DNA from: Ruminococcus sp.
GTDB taxonomy: Bacteria; Bacillota; Clostridia; Oscillospirales; Ruminococcaceae
Reading direction: 5' to 3'
Assembly: GCA_017516465.1 (NCBI GenBank)
Contig: JAFXCR010000043.1
Span: 1-64,000, forward strand
Length of the DNA stretch: 64,000 nt
Shown here: positions 30,689 to 39,331 of the stretch, one piece after another
How the letters are laid out: each line of letters begins with the position of its first letter
Numbering within the stretch: the stretch's first letter is position 1
Translations under genes and position numbers: made by a program
Notes under the pieces: generated by a model
What the model saw: the letters and a program-made list of their open reading frames with translations, nothing else
Told to the model about the DNA's origin: nothing
The model's database searches: none

Positions 30689-32536
30689 TTATACTTCTGT
30701 GAAGTCAGCATCAACAACATCGTCGTTTCCGCCGTCTGCCTGACCGCCTGCCATATCAGCGAACTGTGAAGGATCAACACCGCCCTGACCATTGGGATTA
30801 GCCTGCTGGTAGAGTCTTGAAGAAAGATCATAGAAAGCCTTCTGGAGATCCTCCTTCAGAGACTTGATCTCATCGTGGTTGTCAGCCTCAACAGCAGCCT
30901 TGAGAGCTGCACACTTGGACTCGATAGCTGTCTTTTCGTCAGCAGATACCTTATCGCCGAAGTCTGTGAGAGCCTTCTCGCACTGGAACAGGAGATTTTC
31001 AGCTTCATTCTTTGTATCAACCTGTTCACGGCGCTTCTTGTCTTCAGCTGCATACTGTTCAGCTTCCTTGACAGCCTTGTCGATATCCTCCTTGGACATA
31101 TTTGTGGAAGAAGTGATAGTGATATTCTGCTCCTTGCCTGTACCGAGATCCTTTGCGGAAACATGAACGATACCGTTTCCGTCGATGTCAAAGGTTACTT
31201 CGATCTGGGGGATTCCTCTTGGTGCGGGAGCGATTCCGTCAAGGAGGAATGTTCCGAGCATTTTGTTATCCTTTGCAAATTCACGTTCACCCTGAAGAAC
31301 CTTGATGTCAACAGCAGGCTGATTATCAGCATAGGTTGAGAATACCTGAGACTTCTTTGTGGGGATTGTAGTATTTCTTTCGATCATTCTTGTGCAGATT
31401 CCGCCGGCTGTCTCGATACCGAGAGAAAGAGGAGTTACGTCAAGGAGAAGGAGACCGTTTTCTACTTCGCCGCCGAGGATACCGCCCTGATATGCAGCAC
31501 CGAGAGCAACGCACTCATCGGGGTTGATTCCCTTGAAGGGTTCCTTGCCGGTAAACTTCTTTACAGCTTCCTGAACAGCAGGAATTCTTGAAGAACCGCC
31601 GACCATAAGAACCTTGCCGATCTCTGAGATTGAAAGTCCGCTGTCGCTGAGAGCCTGACGTACAGGACCCATTGTTCCTTCTACGAGATCAGCTGTAAGC
31701 TCGTTGAACTTAGCCTGTGTAAGAGTAAGATCAAGGTGCTTGGGAGTACCTGTTGCGTCAACAGTGATGAAAGGAATGTTGATAGAAGTTGTTGTTCTGG
31801 AGGAAAGCTCAATCTTAGCCTTTTCAGCTGCGTCCTTGAGTCTCTGACCAGCCATTTTGTCCTGTGAGAGGTCGATTCCCTCGGATTTCTTGAATTCGTC
31901 AACGATCCAGTTGATAATACGCTGATCGAAGTCGTCACCACCGAGACGGTTATTTCCGGCTGTTGCAAGAACCTGCTGAACATCCTCGCCCATTTCGATA
32001 ATGGAAACATCGAATGTACCGCCGCCGAGGTCATAAACCATGATGATCTGTTCTTCTTCCTTGTCGATACCGTAGGAAAGAGCAGCAGCAGTAGGCTCGT
32101 TGATGATACGCTTTACTGTAAGACCGGCGATCTGACCTGCGTCCTTTGTAGCCTGTCTCTGTGAGTCTGTGAAGTATGCGGGAACTGTGATAACAGCTTC
32201 TGTTACAGGCTCGCCGAGATATGCCTCTGCGTCAGCCTTGAGCTTCTGGAGAGTCATAGCAGAAATCTGCTGGGGAGTGTAGTTCTTGCCGTCGATAGTC
32301 ACCTTGTAGTCAGAGCCCATGTGTCTCTTGATTGAAGAAACTGTTCTGTCGTGGTTTGTGATAGCCTGTCTCTTAGCCACCTGACCTACAAGACGCTCGC
32401 CTGTGTTTGTGAATGCAACAACTGAAGGAGTTGTTCTTGCACCCTCGCTGTTGGGGATAACTACTGCGTTACCGCCCTCCATAACAGCTACGCATGAGTT
32501 TGTTGTACCAAGGTCAATACCAATAATCTTTCCCAT
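30689..32536 (-). CDS. dnaK: Chaperone protein DnaK (Hsp70)
   Basis: ATP-dependent Hsp70 chaperone, 615 residues, normal for Gram-positives. Visible are [13 protein letters not shown] at the N-terminus, the phosphate loop [13 protein letters not shown], the [11 protein letters not shown] adenosine motif, the linker and substrate-binding domain from about residue 365, and a Gly/Gln/Asp-rich tail ending in DADFTEV. AGGAGG precedes the start. The codon choice is strongly biased, fitting high expression. Confidence 0.98.
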   Translation of the reverse strand: MGKIIGIDLGTTNSCVAVMEGGNAVVIPNSEGARTTPSVVAFTNTGERLVGQVAKRQAITNHDRTVSSIKRHMGSDYKVTIDGKNYTPQQISAMTLQKLKADAEAYLGEPVTEAVITVPAYFTDSQRQATKDAGQIAGLTVKRIINEPTAAALSYGIDKEEEQIIMVYDLGGGTFDVSIIEMGEDVQQVLATAGNNRLGGDDFDQRIINWIVDEFKKSEGIDLSQDKMAGQRLKDAAEKAKIELSSRTTTSINIPFITVDATGTPKHLDLTLTQAKFNELTADLVEGTMGPVRQALSDSGLSISEIGKVLMVGGSSRIPAVQEAVKKFTGKEPFKGINPDECVALGAAYQGGILGGEVENGLLLLDVTPLSLGIETAGGICTRMIERNTTIPTKKSQVFSTYADNQPAVDIKVLQGEREFAKDNKMLGTFLLDGIAPAPRGIPQIEVTFDIDGNGIVHVSAKDLGTGKEQNITITSSTNMSKEDIDKAVKEAEQYAAEDKKRREQVDTKNEAENLLFQCEKALTDFGDKVSADEKTAIESKCAALKAAVEADNHDEIKSLKEDLQKAFYDLSSRLYQQANPNGQGGVDPSQFADMAGGQADGGNDDVVDADFTEV

Positions 32537-32606
32537 AATAAAATCCTCCTAAAAAAGTATCATATATTTATTTGTACAGCGGGATTCCGCTGATTGTTTT
32601 TGTGCA

Positions 32607-33185
32607 TCAGACTGCAACAGCAACCATTGCCGGACGTATAAGCTTATCACCGAGCATATAACCCTTCTGGTATACGGCACATACATGACCGGACGCATAA
32701 TCCGTTCCCTCCTGCTGCTGGATTGCATTGTGGAAATTCGGATCGAACTCACTTCCGAGTGCTTCTATTGCGGTAACATTCATATTATTCAGAAATTCCT
32801 TGATTTGTCCGAAGATCATAACCATTCCGTTTTTGAAGTTTTCGTCGGTACACTCGAATTCAAGCGATCTTTCAAAGCTGTCAATAACAGGGAGAAGCTG
32901 TTCTATGCACTTGACAGAAGCGTTCTGATAGGTTTCTGTTTTTTCCTTTGCCGTTCTTTTGCGGTAGTTGTCATACTCTGCAAAAAGACGAATGTATTTA
33001 TCCTTTGATTCCTGAAGCTCTTCTTCAAGCTCTGCATACTGAGAAGCCGTATCGTTGTATTCGCTTACAGCGTCGTCCTCATCGGTAGAAGCTTCAAGGA
33101 TATTGTTTATAAGCTCCTCGTTGATTTCAACCTGAGGCTCTGCGGAAGCTTCCTCAGCTTCTTTTGTGAAGTTTTTATCTTCCAT
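32607..33185 (-). CDS. grpE: Nucleotide exchange factor GrpE
   Basis: DnaK nucleotide exchange factor, 192 residues. An acidic N-terminal extension is followed by the long coiled coil (about residues 45-105, KYIRLFAEYDNYRKRTAKE) and the beta domain with the signature VTAIEALGSEFDPNFHNAIQ. It lies 14 bp after hrcA. Confidence 0.96.
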   Translation of the reverse strand: MEDKNFTKEAEEASAEPQVEINEELINNILEASTDEDDAVSEYNDTASQYAELEEELQESKDKYIRLFAEYDNYRKRTAKEKTETYQNASVKCIEQLLPVIDSFERSLEFECTDENFKNGMVMIFGQIKEFLNNMNVTAIEALGSEFDPNFHNAIQQQEGTDYASGHVCAVYQKGYMLGDKLIRPAMVAVAV

Positions 33186-33199
33186 CGGTATGCTCCTTT

Positions 33200-34234
33200 C
33201 TACGATTCCTGATCGTTTGTATCATAATCTCCGCTGTCTGACATGATGCTTGAAATTTTCTGAGTCAGGTAGTCAACATAGGGGATTATCTTTTTATAGT
33301 CAACTCTCATGGGACCGATAACGCCAAGTGAGCCGGCTTCCTTGCCGTCCTTTTTGTATTTTGATACGATGAGACTTGAATTTCCGATAGCAAAGCTTCC
33401 TGATTCTGAGCCGAATTTCACCTGTATTCCGCTGAATGCGTCTTCTAAAAGCTCGGTGAATTCGTTTTTATGCTCGATGAATCTCACGACCTCCATTTTG
33501 TCAAGATCGTCGCATGAGAGAAGCTTCTCGCCGCCTCTCACTGTAAGCTCCTGATGTCTGAGATCCTCGGAAAGCTCGCATATTCCTTTCACCAGAGGCG
33601 AAAGCGATACCATATATGTGCTGAGTGCCGCCACCATTTTATCGAACATTTCATCTGAAAGCTCGCTGACGGAAACACCGTTGAGGTTTTCTTCTATATA
33701 ATGCCTGAAAAACTCAAGCTGTTCGTGGTTGAGATCAAATTCCAGACGGCAAGCCTTGTTCTTGATGTTACCGCTTGAAGTGATAAGAAGAATTACATAA
33801 AGTCTTTTTCCGGTAGGAATTACCTCTACTTTAGAAATTACCGAGAATCTCGGTGCTGTATTTACTGTGACAGCCGCACAGTGTGTAATTTCTGTGAGAG
33901 CCGCAGCAGCATTCTGTACAAGAAGCTCCTCTGTGACATCATCTCCGCCAAGCATTGCGTCAAGACGTTGTTTTTCGTCGTCGGAAAGCTCCGGCAGAGT
34001 CATAAGCTCGTCTATATAAAGTCTGTATCCCATAAATGTGGGAACACGTCCGGCTGATGTGTGAGGCTGTTCAAGATAGCCCATCTGTTCAAGAGCCGCC
34101 ATATCATTACGGATAGTAGCAGCGGAAACCTTTATATGCTCCAGCTTTGAAATCGCCTTGGAGCCGACAGGATCGCCGGTTCTGATATACTCGTCAATTA
34201 CAGCAGCAAGAATTTTCAGCTTTCTGTCATCCAC
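33200..34234 (-). CDS. hrcA: Heat-inducible repressor HrcA
   Basis: Winged-helix repressor that binds CIRCE and needs GroEL for folding, so it releases heat-shock genes under stress. The 344 residues begin with the helix-turn-helix (IRTGDPVGSKAIS, VSAATIRNDMAAL) and the conserved LEQPHTSAGRVPT. It is the first gene of the operon. A perfect CIRCE stands 428 bp upstream of its start, separated by repeats, giving an unusually long leader. Confidence 0.97.
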   Translation of the reverse strand: MDDRKLKILAAVIDEYIRTGDPVGSKAISKLEHIKVSAATIRNDMAALEQMGYLEQPHTSAGRVPTFMGYRLYIDELMTLPELSDDEKQRLDAMLGGDDVTEELLVQNAAAALTEITHCAAVTVNTAPRFSVISKVEVIPTGKRLYVILLITSSGNIKNKACRLEFDLNHEQLEFFRHYIEENLNGVSVSELSDEMFDKMVAALSTYMVSLSPLVKGICELSEDLRHQELTVRGGEKLLSCDDLDKMEVVRFIEHKNEFTELLEDAFSGIQVKFGSESGSFAIGNSSLIVSKYKKDGKEAGSLGVIGPMRVDYKKIIPYVDYLTQKISSIMSDSGDYDTNDQES

Positions 34235-34660
34235 GAATAATCACAACCTTTCTCTATATAATGTTTAATGCTTAATGCTTAATGCGTAATTGTGGTGTCG
34301 GCATTTCTAATTCTTAATTCGTAATGCGTAATGCGTAATTATGGTGTCCACAAAACATTTAACGTTCATTTATACATTGCATTTTTAATGACCGGTATAA
34401 AATTTGTTCCCACGAGCGAATGGCAAGTTCTGCATCGTACAGAGGAATGTGCGGAACGCACATGGGACCGTGTATCGGGGGCACCGCTGGTGCTTGCACG
34501 GAAACGTGAACTGAGTGCAGCGTCACGCCTTCATATAAAAATTGACGTTTTATCATTCTGCCGTATGCGATAGCAGACTTCCGTTCCGTACAGAGTGAGT
34601 GCGAAGCACGGAAACGTGAACTGGGTGCAGCGTCACGCTGCCGGGGGCACCGCTGGTGCC
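34235..34660. repeat. Repeat-filled hrcA leader
   Basis: Between the CIRCE-proximal promoter and hrcA lie AT-rich repeats of TAATGCGTAATTATGGTGTC type (34262-34345), a family B element (34408-34495), a family A fragment (about 34497-34530) and a full family A copy (34562-34660). No gene is seen. Confidence 0.8.
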
Positions 34661-34661
34661 C

Positions 34662-34688
34662 TTAGCACTCGTAGTGGTTGAGTGCTAA
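34662..34688 (-). promoter_or_regulatory. CIRCE operator (HrcA-binding site)
   Basis: TTAGCACTC, 9 nt, GAGTGCTAA: a perfect match to the CIRCE consensus. It lies just downstream of the -10 of the promoter at 34693-34721 and starts 1 bp after a family A repeat. Confidence 0.97.
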
Positions 34689-34692
34689 ATAT

Positions 34693-34721
34693 AATTTATC
34701 ATTATTATTGCTCTTTGTCAA
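34693..34721 (-). promoter_or_regulatory. Heat-shock operon promoter
   Basis: Minus strand TTGACA (34721-34716), 17 nt, TAAATT (34698-34693). The expected start of transcription falls at the CIRCE edge. Confidence 0.88.
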
Positions 34722-34796
34722 GGGATTTATACATTTTCAGCATTTTGCATTATTTTTGCGAATACGTCTTGTATCGTTTCGACAGATTGACAATAA

Positions 34797-34821
34797 AAAA
34801 GACAGCCACTGGCTGTCTTTT
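34797..34821 (-). terminator. Terminator of the VanY-type gene
   Basis: AAAAGACAGCC / GGCTGTCTTTT, 3-nt loop, with a T-run on the minus strand. Confidence 0.9.
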
Positions 34822-34845
34822 AAATAATGTGATTGCTGCTGATGA

Positions 34846-36012
34846 TTACATTTCACCGGAATATCCGTTGTCATCCTCTGTGGAAACTTCATTTGTATCT
34901 TCAATTGTATCCTTGCTGAAATCCTCCGTAGCATCCTCACTGGAATCCTCAGTAGTATCTTCATCGGAATCATCGGTCAGAGATACAAGATTTTTTACAA
35001 CTGGAGTGCCATCATTGTAAACGGTAACGATAAAGCCGTCGATATTGTTGCCCGATATATTGTATTCCTTTCCTGCCGGAACTGGAACAGTAGTCTTTTC
35101 GGCTCCGTCATCAGATGGAACGAAATAAACCTCATAGCTTCTGTTATCGTGATCTGTAAATGTCAGATGCTCGCCGTCATAGGGGTGATTCTTGCCGATA
35201 AGCTCAATGTATTCTTCAAGGCAGAGATTGTTTTTTGTCATGTAGTAAGCATGAGGAATTCCCACATAGCGGAAGTGCCAAGGCTCGTTGGGTATCTTTG
35301 TAATATCCTCTTTTTCTTCAGTGTAACGCACGATAAATCCATATTTATAGCAGTTTTCGTTAATCCACGCATGATTTCCTATGCCCATGTAATCATAGTT
35401 TACAGTTTCGCTGAAATCAAAGGCATAGCCTGTTTCGTGCTCGCTGTGTCCCGGCTTTGCGGCAATCTCAGGACCTTTTTCATCAAGGATTTCCTGCTGA
35501 CGCTCGGTGCTTCTGTACGCTCCGTATATAATGAGAGTGCCGTCCCAGTAAAGGTTATAGTAGTCTTCTATCAGTATCTCCATAGGATCGTAGACAGAAG
35601 CAAGAATCAGGTCGTCCTCCTCGTCTGTATTTGGATCAGCAAGTGCGGAGAAGAAAGAGATTCCCTTCTCATTGTTCTTTTCGATAATGCTGACGAGATC
35701 CTCATCGCCGCCGAAATACTGGTGATCCTCGTTGACAAGAATGAGATCGCCCCTGTATTTGCTTTTGGTATCGACCATAAGTGATTCATATATCACCTTG
35801 TTGGGATCAATAATTTCCTCCGGCGGAATTGTTGTTGGTTCTGTAACCTCAATGATATTTGATGTATTGTCGGCTCTCTGTATTGTTTGAGAACGCTTCA
35901 TGGCACCGCTTATAAGGAAAGCTGCCGCTGCGATTATTCCTGCACAGATAACGAATTCTGTCAGCAGCTTTGTTCTTTGTATACTTTTTGCTTTGCTTAT
36001 TTTTCTTTTCAT
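34846..36012 (-). CDS. VanY-type D-alanyl-D-alanine carboxypeptidase (M15B), membrane-anchored
   Basis: A 388-residue exported zinc peptidase that trims D-Ala from peptidoglycan stem peptides. One N-terminal membrane segment (FVICAGIIAAAAFLI) precedes the VanY domain: YRSTERQQEI, SEHETGYAFDF (His and Asp ligands) and EPWHFRYVG. The C-terminal 50 residues are an acidic Thr/Glu/Asp repeat (EDTTEDSSEDATED), unusual for the family. A GAAAGGAG ribosome site precedes the ATG. There are no glycopeptide-resistance genes nearby, so ordinary wall trimming is more likely. Confidence 0.9.
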   Translation of the reverse strand: MKRKISKAKSIQRTKLLTEFVICAGIIAAAAFLISGAMKRSQTIQRADNTSNIIEVTEPTTIPPEEIIDPNKVIYESLMVDTKSKYRGDLILVNEDHQYFGGDEDLVSIIEKNNEKGISFFSALADPNTDEEDDLILASVYDPMEILIEDYYNLYWDGTLIIYGAYRSTERQQEILDEKGPEIAAKPGHSEHETGYAFDFSETVNYDYMGIGNHAWINENCYKYGFIVRYTEEKEDITKIPNEPWHFRYVGIPHAYYMTKNNLCLEEYIELIGKNHPYDGEHLTFTDHDNRSYEVYFVPSDDGAEKTTVPVPAGKEYNISGNNIDGFIVTVYNDGTPVVKNLVSLTDDSDEDTTEDSSEDATEDFSKDTIEDTNEVSTEDDNGYSGEM

Positions 36013-36069
36013 AGTATTTTTGCTCCTTTCTGCCGTATGGCACAGATGTTTCTTTTGCTATACGGCTAT

Positions 36070-36116
36070 ATTATAACACATCTACAAAAAAAAATATAGT
36101 ACCTTCGTGCTATATT
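36070..36116 (-). promoter_or_regulatory. Promoter -10 with adjoining palindrome upstream of the VanY-type gene
   Basis: Minus-strand TATAAT at 36075-36070. A palindrome AATATAGTAC / GTGCTATATT with a 4-nt centre lies at 36093-36116, overlapping the expected -35. On the minus strand it is followed by nine T, so it could also act as a terminator; an operator is the alternative. Confidence 0.5.
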
Positions 36117-36256
36117 CGTGATTCTGCTGTATTTATTTATCTGTTGCGGTGTTGGAATTGTAAGTAATAAACTAATGGTGTGTGTGAGTCTGTGTCTATT
36201 ATGCACAATTTTTGTGTTTGAAATATTTCCTTTTATACAATGTTTTCTTAAACCTA

Positions 36257-36285
36257 TTGAAAATAATTGAATAAGATGTTATAAT
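36257..36285 (+). promoter_or_regulatory. Promoter of the second zinc-ribbon repeat protein
   Basis: TTGAAA (36257-36262), 17 nt, TATAAT (36280-36285). Confidence 0.88.
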
Positions 36286-36319
36286 TATAATGTATTCACT
36301 ATTCAGAAGGAGTGATATT

Positions 36320-37864
36320 ATGACGTGCCCTAAATGCGGCAACGAGAATCCGCCCAAACTTAAATTCTGTGTTTCGTGCGGAACTAATCTCGAAAATCCG
36401 CAGGAAATAAACTACGAACAGGTTGATATGGGTAATTACCATTCCGAAGAGGAACAAAGCTCCGGAGGATTTAGCCTGAGCAGCGGAACCTTCACTATCT
36501 GCGATACTGTACGAAGCACTGATTCGTCTTCTGATTTCTACACCGCCGATGAGCTTAACAGCGATGAGGAGGAATTCGATTTCAGCAGCTTTGACGAGCC
36601 TTTCATCCCGAAACTTGATGCAGACAGACTTTCACTTCCGTCTATGGGAAAACAGGCACCAACGCAGCAGTCACCTCAGCCTCAGCCTCAGGGAATGCGG
36701 GGATTTCCCCAGCCGCAGCAGCAGCCCCAGCCTTACGGACAGCAGCCTCAGATGGGCGGAATGCAGTCTATGCCGGCTATGAATGGTATTCCACAGCCTA
36801 TGGGCGGAATGCCGCAGATGCAGCCGTATGGTCAGCCTCAGCCGCAGATAATCGGCTACGACCAGAACGGAATGCCGATTTACGGTCAGGCACAGCCTAT
36901 GATGTATGCTCAGCCGCAGATAATCGGCTACGACCAGAACGGAATGCCGATTTACGGTCAGGCACAGCCTATGATGTACGGTCAGCCGCAGATAATCGGC
37001 TATGACCAGAACGGAATGCCGATTTACGGTCAGGCACAGCCTATGATGTATGCTCAGCCGCAGATAATCGGCTATGACCAGAATGGAATGCCTGTTTATG
37101 GACAGCCACAGCCTATGATGTATCCGCAGCAGCCTGTTCAGCCCGTGCAGAATGATATGTACGGTATGCAGTCTATGCCGGGTATGCCTGCTATGGGCGG
37201 AATGCCGCAGATGCAGCCGTATGGACAGCCGCAGCAGCCTGTTCAGAATCAGCCTGCAAGAAGCGACAGAGTTCAGGTATCTGATGATTTCTGGAAATTC
37301 TTTGATGGTGGAAAAGCGTCTGAACACAGGGACGATGATGATTTCTTTGGAAATAATGCCGGTGGTAATTCTTCAGCAGAAGGTCTTGATGTCAGCCGTC
37401 TTAAGCGTTTTGAACGCAAAAAAGATGAATTCATGAGCGATACTCCTATTGTTGACGGTTCTAAGCTTGCCGCAAATACAGAGGCAAAGTACAACAAGCT
37501 CTACATGAAGCCGACAGAAAAAGTCAACGCTGATGAGCTTGAAGCCAATAATAAAGAACACAAGCAGGATATCATGAGCGTTACAAAGGATGTTGACGCA
37601 GAAAAGATACAGGAATACAAGCATTATAAATCAAGAATTTCAATGGAATATACCGAGGATACCAACGCTGATGAGCTTGAAGCTTATGTGCCTGAGCATA
37701 CGGAAGCTATAATGTCACAGGCAGATCATGCTGTTGAAGCTATGCCGAAAAAGAAGGAAACATACGTTGACGAGATCGACAAAATTGAAATTCCTGAATA
37801 TATGCAGGCAAAAAAGACCGTCCGTGATGAAAATCCGCATATTCCTGATCTTCCGGAAGTATAA
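36320..37864 (+). CDS. Zinc-ribbon protein with Pro/Gln/Met-rich repeats
   Basis: A protein of 514 residues, start at ATG 36320 (GAAGGAG 8 nt upstream). Residues 3-20 form a zinc ribbon (CPKCGNEN and CVSCGTN). A long low-complexity region (about residues 110-320) contains four 24-residue repeats with IIGYDQNGMPIYGQAQ. The C-terminal 130 residues are charged and carry two imperfect NADELEA-EH-IMS motifs. No membrane segment is seen. Function unknown; the plan (zinc ribbon, disordered repeats) parallels the protein at 16154. mscL follows 22 bp downstream, so the two may be co-transcribed. Confidence 0.82.
   Translation: MTCPKCGNENPPKLKFCVSCGTNLENPQEINYEQVDMGNYHSEEEQSSGGFSLSSGTFTICDTVRSTDSSSDFYTADELNSDEEEFDFSSFDEPFIPKLDADRLSLPSMGKQAPTQQSPQPQPQGMRGFPQPQQQPQPYGQQPQMGGMQSMPAMNGIPQPMGGMPQMQPYGQPQPQIIGYDQNGMPIYGQAQPMMYAQPQIIGYDQNGMPIYGQAQPMMYGQPQIIGYDQNGMPIYGQAQPMMYAQPQIIGYDQNGMPVYGQPQPMMYPQQPVQPVQNDMYGMQSMPGMPAMGGMPQMQPYGQPQQPVQNQPARSDRVQVSDDFWKFFDGGKASEHRDDDDFFGNNAGGNSSAEGLDVSRLKRFERKKDEFMSDTPIVDGSKLAANTEAKYNKLYMKPTEKVNADELEANNKEHKQDIMSVTKDVDAEKIQEYKHYKSRISMEYTEDTNADELEAYVPEHTEAIMSQADHAVEAMPKKKETYVDEIDKIEIPEYMQAKKTVRDENPHIPDLPEV
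36839..37126 (+). repeat. Four in-frame 72-bp tandem repeats
   Basis: Units begin at 36839, 36911, 36983 and 37055 and encode QPQIIGYDQNGMPIYGQAQP plus four residues. The units are nearly identical, so copy number may vary. Confidence 0.95.
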
Positions 37865-37886
37865 TTAAATATAAGGAGAAAAGAAA

Positions 37887-38285
37887 ATGAAAAAGTTTTT
37901 AGAAGAATTCAAGGCGTTTGCTCTTAAGGGCAATGTAATGGATATGGCTATCGGTGTGATTATCGGTGCTGCATTCGGAAATATCGTTACTGCATTCACA
38001 GAGGATTTTATCAACCCCCTTATCGCCTGTATAGGCGGCTCTGAAATAGGCGGAAGAACAGAAATCTTCAATACTGGACAATATATCAACTGGGGACACT
38101 TCATTACTGCTGTAATTAACTTCCTGATTATGGCATTCTGTATCTTCCTTATGATGAAGGCAGTTAATAAGCTTCTCACAGCCGGAAAGAAAAAGGCTGA
38201 AGAAGCTCCCGCTGCTCCTCCTGAGCCAACTAAGGAAGAAATTCTACTTACTGAAATCAGAGACCTTCTTAAGGAAAAGAACTGA
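37887..38285 (+). CDS. mscL: Large-conductance mechanosensitive channel MscL
   Basis: Pentameric membrane-tension channel that releases solutes during hypo-osmotic shock. The 132 residues contain FKAFALKGNVMDMAIGVIIGAAF (first helix), a periplasmic loop with IGGRTEIFNTGQYINWG, the second helix and a charged C-terminal helix. AAGGAG precedes the ATG. A bidirectional terminator follows. Confidence 0.97.
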   Translation: MKKFLEEFKAFALKGNVMDMAIGVIIGAAFGNIVTAFTEDFINPLIACIGGSEIGGRTEIFNTGQYINWGHFITAVINFLIMAFCIFLMMKAVNKLLTAGKKKAEEAPAAPPEPTKEEILLTEIRDLLKEKN

Positions 38286-38286
38286 T

Positions 38287-38322
38287 AAAAAAGAACTCCA
38301 CATTACCGTGGAGTTCTTTTTT
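38287..38322. terminator. Bidirectional terminator between mscL and recR
   Basis: AAAAAAGAACTCCAC / GTGGAGTTCTTTTTT with a 6-nt loop; recR's stop lies at its edge. Confidence 0.95.
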
Positions 38323-38923
38323 ACATATCATTTCTATTTTCAAGTGCCTTAAACAGAGTGATTTCGTCAGCGTATTCGAGTATACCGCCGACAGGGAGTC
38401 CGAAGGCAAGTCTTGTAACCTTAATACCCATAGGTTTGAGAAGTCCGGCGACATACATAGCCGTAGCATCGCCCTCAACAGTGGGATTTGTAGCCATGAT
38501 AACTTCTTCCACGCTGCCAGCTGAAATTCTCGCCAAAAGCTCTCTTATACGGAGCTTGTCCGGAGTTATTCCGTCCATAGGTGAGAGCAGACCGTGAAGA
38601 ACATGATATACGCCGTTATATTCCCTTGTACGTTCAAAAGCAGTGACATCTTTTGGTCCCTCGACAACACAGATCACGCTTGCGTCACGTTCATCGTCGC
38701 CGCATATAGGGCAGATATCCTTTTCCGTCAGATTCTGACAGCATTTACAGCTGTGAACGTTATTTTTTGCATCAATAAGAGCTTTTGCGAAGTCCCTGAC
38801 AGATTCCTCATCCATAGACATAATGTGATAGGCGAGTCTCTGTGCGGATTTCATACCGATTCCGGGAAGTGAAGCGAATTTTTCCGCAAGAATTACAAGC
38901 GGAAGTGCGTTATGATCTGCCAT
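38321..38923 (-). CDS. recR: Recombination mediator RecR
   Basis: Part of the RecFOR pathway that loads RecA on gapped DNA. The 200 residues show the helix-hairpin-helix (SLPGIGMKSAQRLA), the four-cysteine zinc finger (CKCCQNL, CPICGD) and the TOPRIM domain (VICVVEGPKDV). It ends the dnaX-ebfC-recR operon, a common bacterial order. Confidence 0.97.
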   Translation of the reverse strand: MADHNALPLVILAEKFASLPGIGMKSAQRLAYHIMSMDEESVRDFAKALIDAKNNVHSCKCCQNLTEKDICPICGDDERDASVICVVEGPKDVTAFERTREYNGVYHVLHGLLSPMDGITPDKLRIRELLARISAGSVEEVIMATNPTVEGDATAMYVAGLLKPMGIKVTRLAFGLPVGGILEYADEITLFKALENRNDM

Positions 38924-38927
38924 TCGA

Positions 38928-39275
38928 TCAGAACAGGCCTGGGAGTGAAACTCCTCCAGTGATCTTGCTCATTTCGCTCTCAGTTGTAGTTTCAACGTTG
39001 TTGATAGCCTCGTTTACTGCACTGATAATGAGATCCTGAAGCATATCAATATCCTCGGGATCAACTACCTCAGGCTTGATTGTAAGTGCCTTAATAGTCT
39101 TTTTGCCTGTTACTGTAACTTCAACAGCACCGCCGCCGGAAGTAGCGGAGAATTCTCTCTCCTCGATATCTTCCTGAAGCTCAGTGATCTGATCCTGCAT
39201 TTTCTGAGCCTGCTTTATCATCTGGTTCATGTTCTGAGCACCGCCGCCCACATTCTTTGGAATTCTTGCTTTCAT
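38928..39275 (-). CDS. ebfC: YbaB/EbfC nucleoid-associated protein
   Basis: A small DNA-binding protein of 115 residues. Central MNQMIKQAQKMQDQITELQE and EFSATSGGGAVEVTVTGKK are the family core. The N-terminus (ARIPKNVGGGAQN) is Gly-rich. Located between dnaX and recR, its usual place, with 4 bp before recR. Confidence 0.95.
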   Translation of the reverse strand: MKARIPKNVGGGAQNMNQMIKQAQKMQDQITELQEDIEEREFSATSGGGAVEVTVTGKKTIKALTIKPEVVDPEDIDMLQDLIISAVNEAINNVETTTESEMSKITGGVSLPGLF

Positions 39276-39331
39276 TATAATTTCTCCTTTATTTTTAAGT
39301 TATATTAATGTAAATACCAGAGTTACGGCAT

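Noticed and set aside
34331..34573. Plus- and minus-strand frames in the hrcA leader
   Set aside because: Composed of family A/B repeats and AT-rich repeats.
34846..36012. Vancomycin-resistance determinant
   Set aside because: Only a VanY-type carboxypeptidase is present, with no vanH, ligase, vanX or vanRS nearby; such enzymes are common in ordinary wall metabolism.
36839..37126. Regularly spaced repeat that might be a CRISPR array
   Set aside because: There are no unique spacers; units are contiguous, in frame and translated. No cas genes are present.
36671..37327. 218-codon minus-strand frame rich in Arg/His/Leu
   Set aside because: A repeat-driven shadow of the Pro/Gln-rich gene; no ribosome site or recognisable domain.
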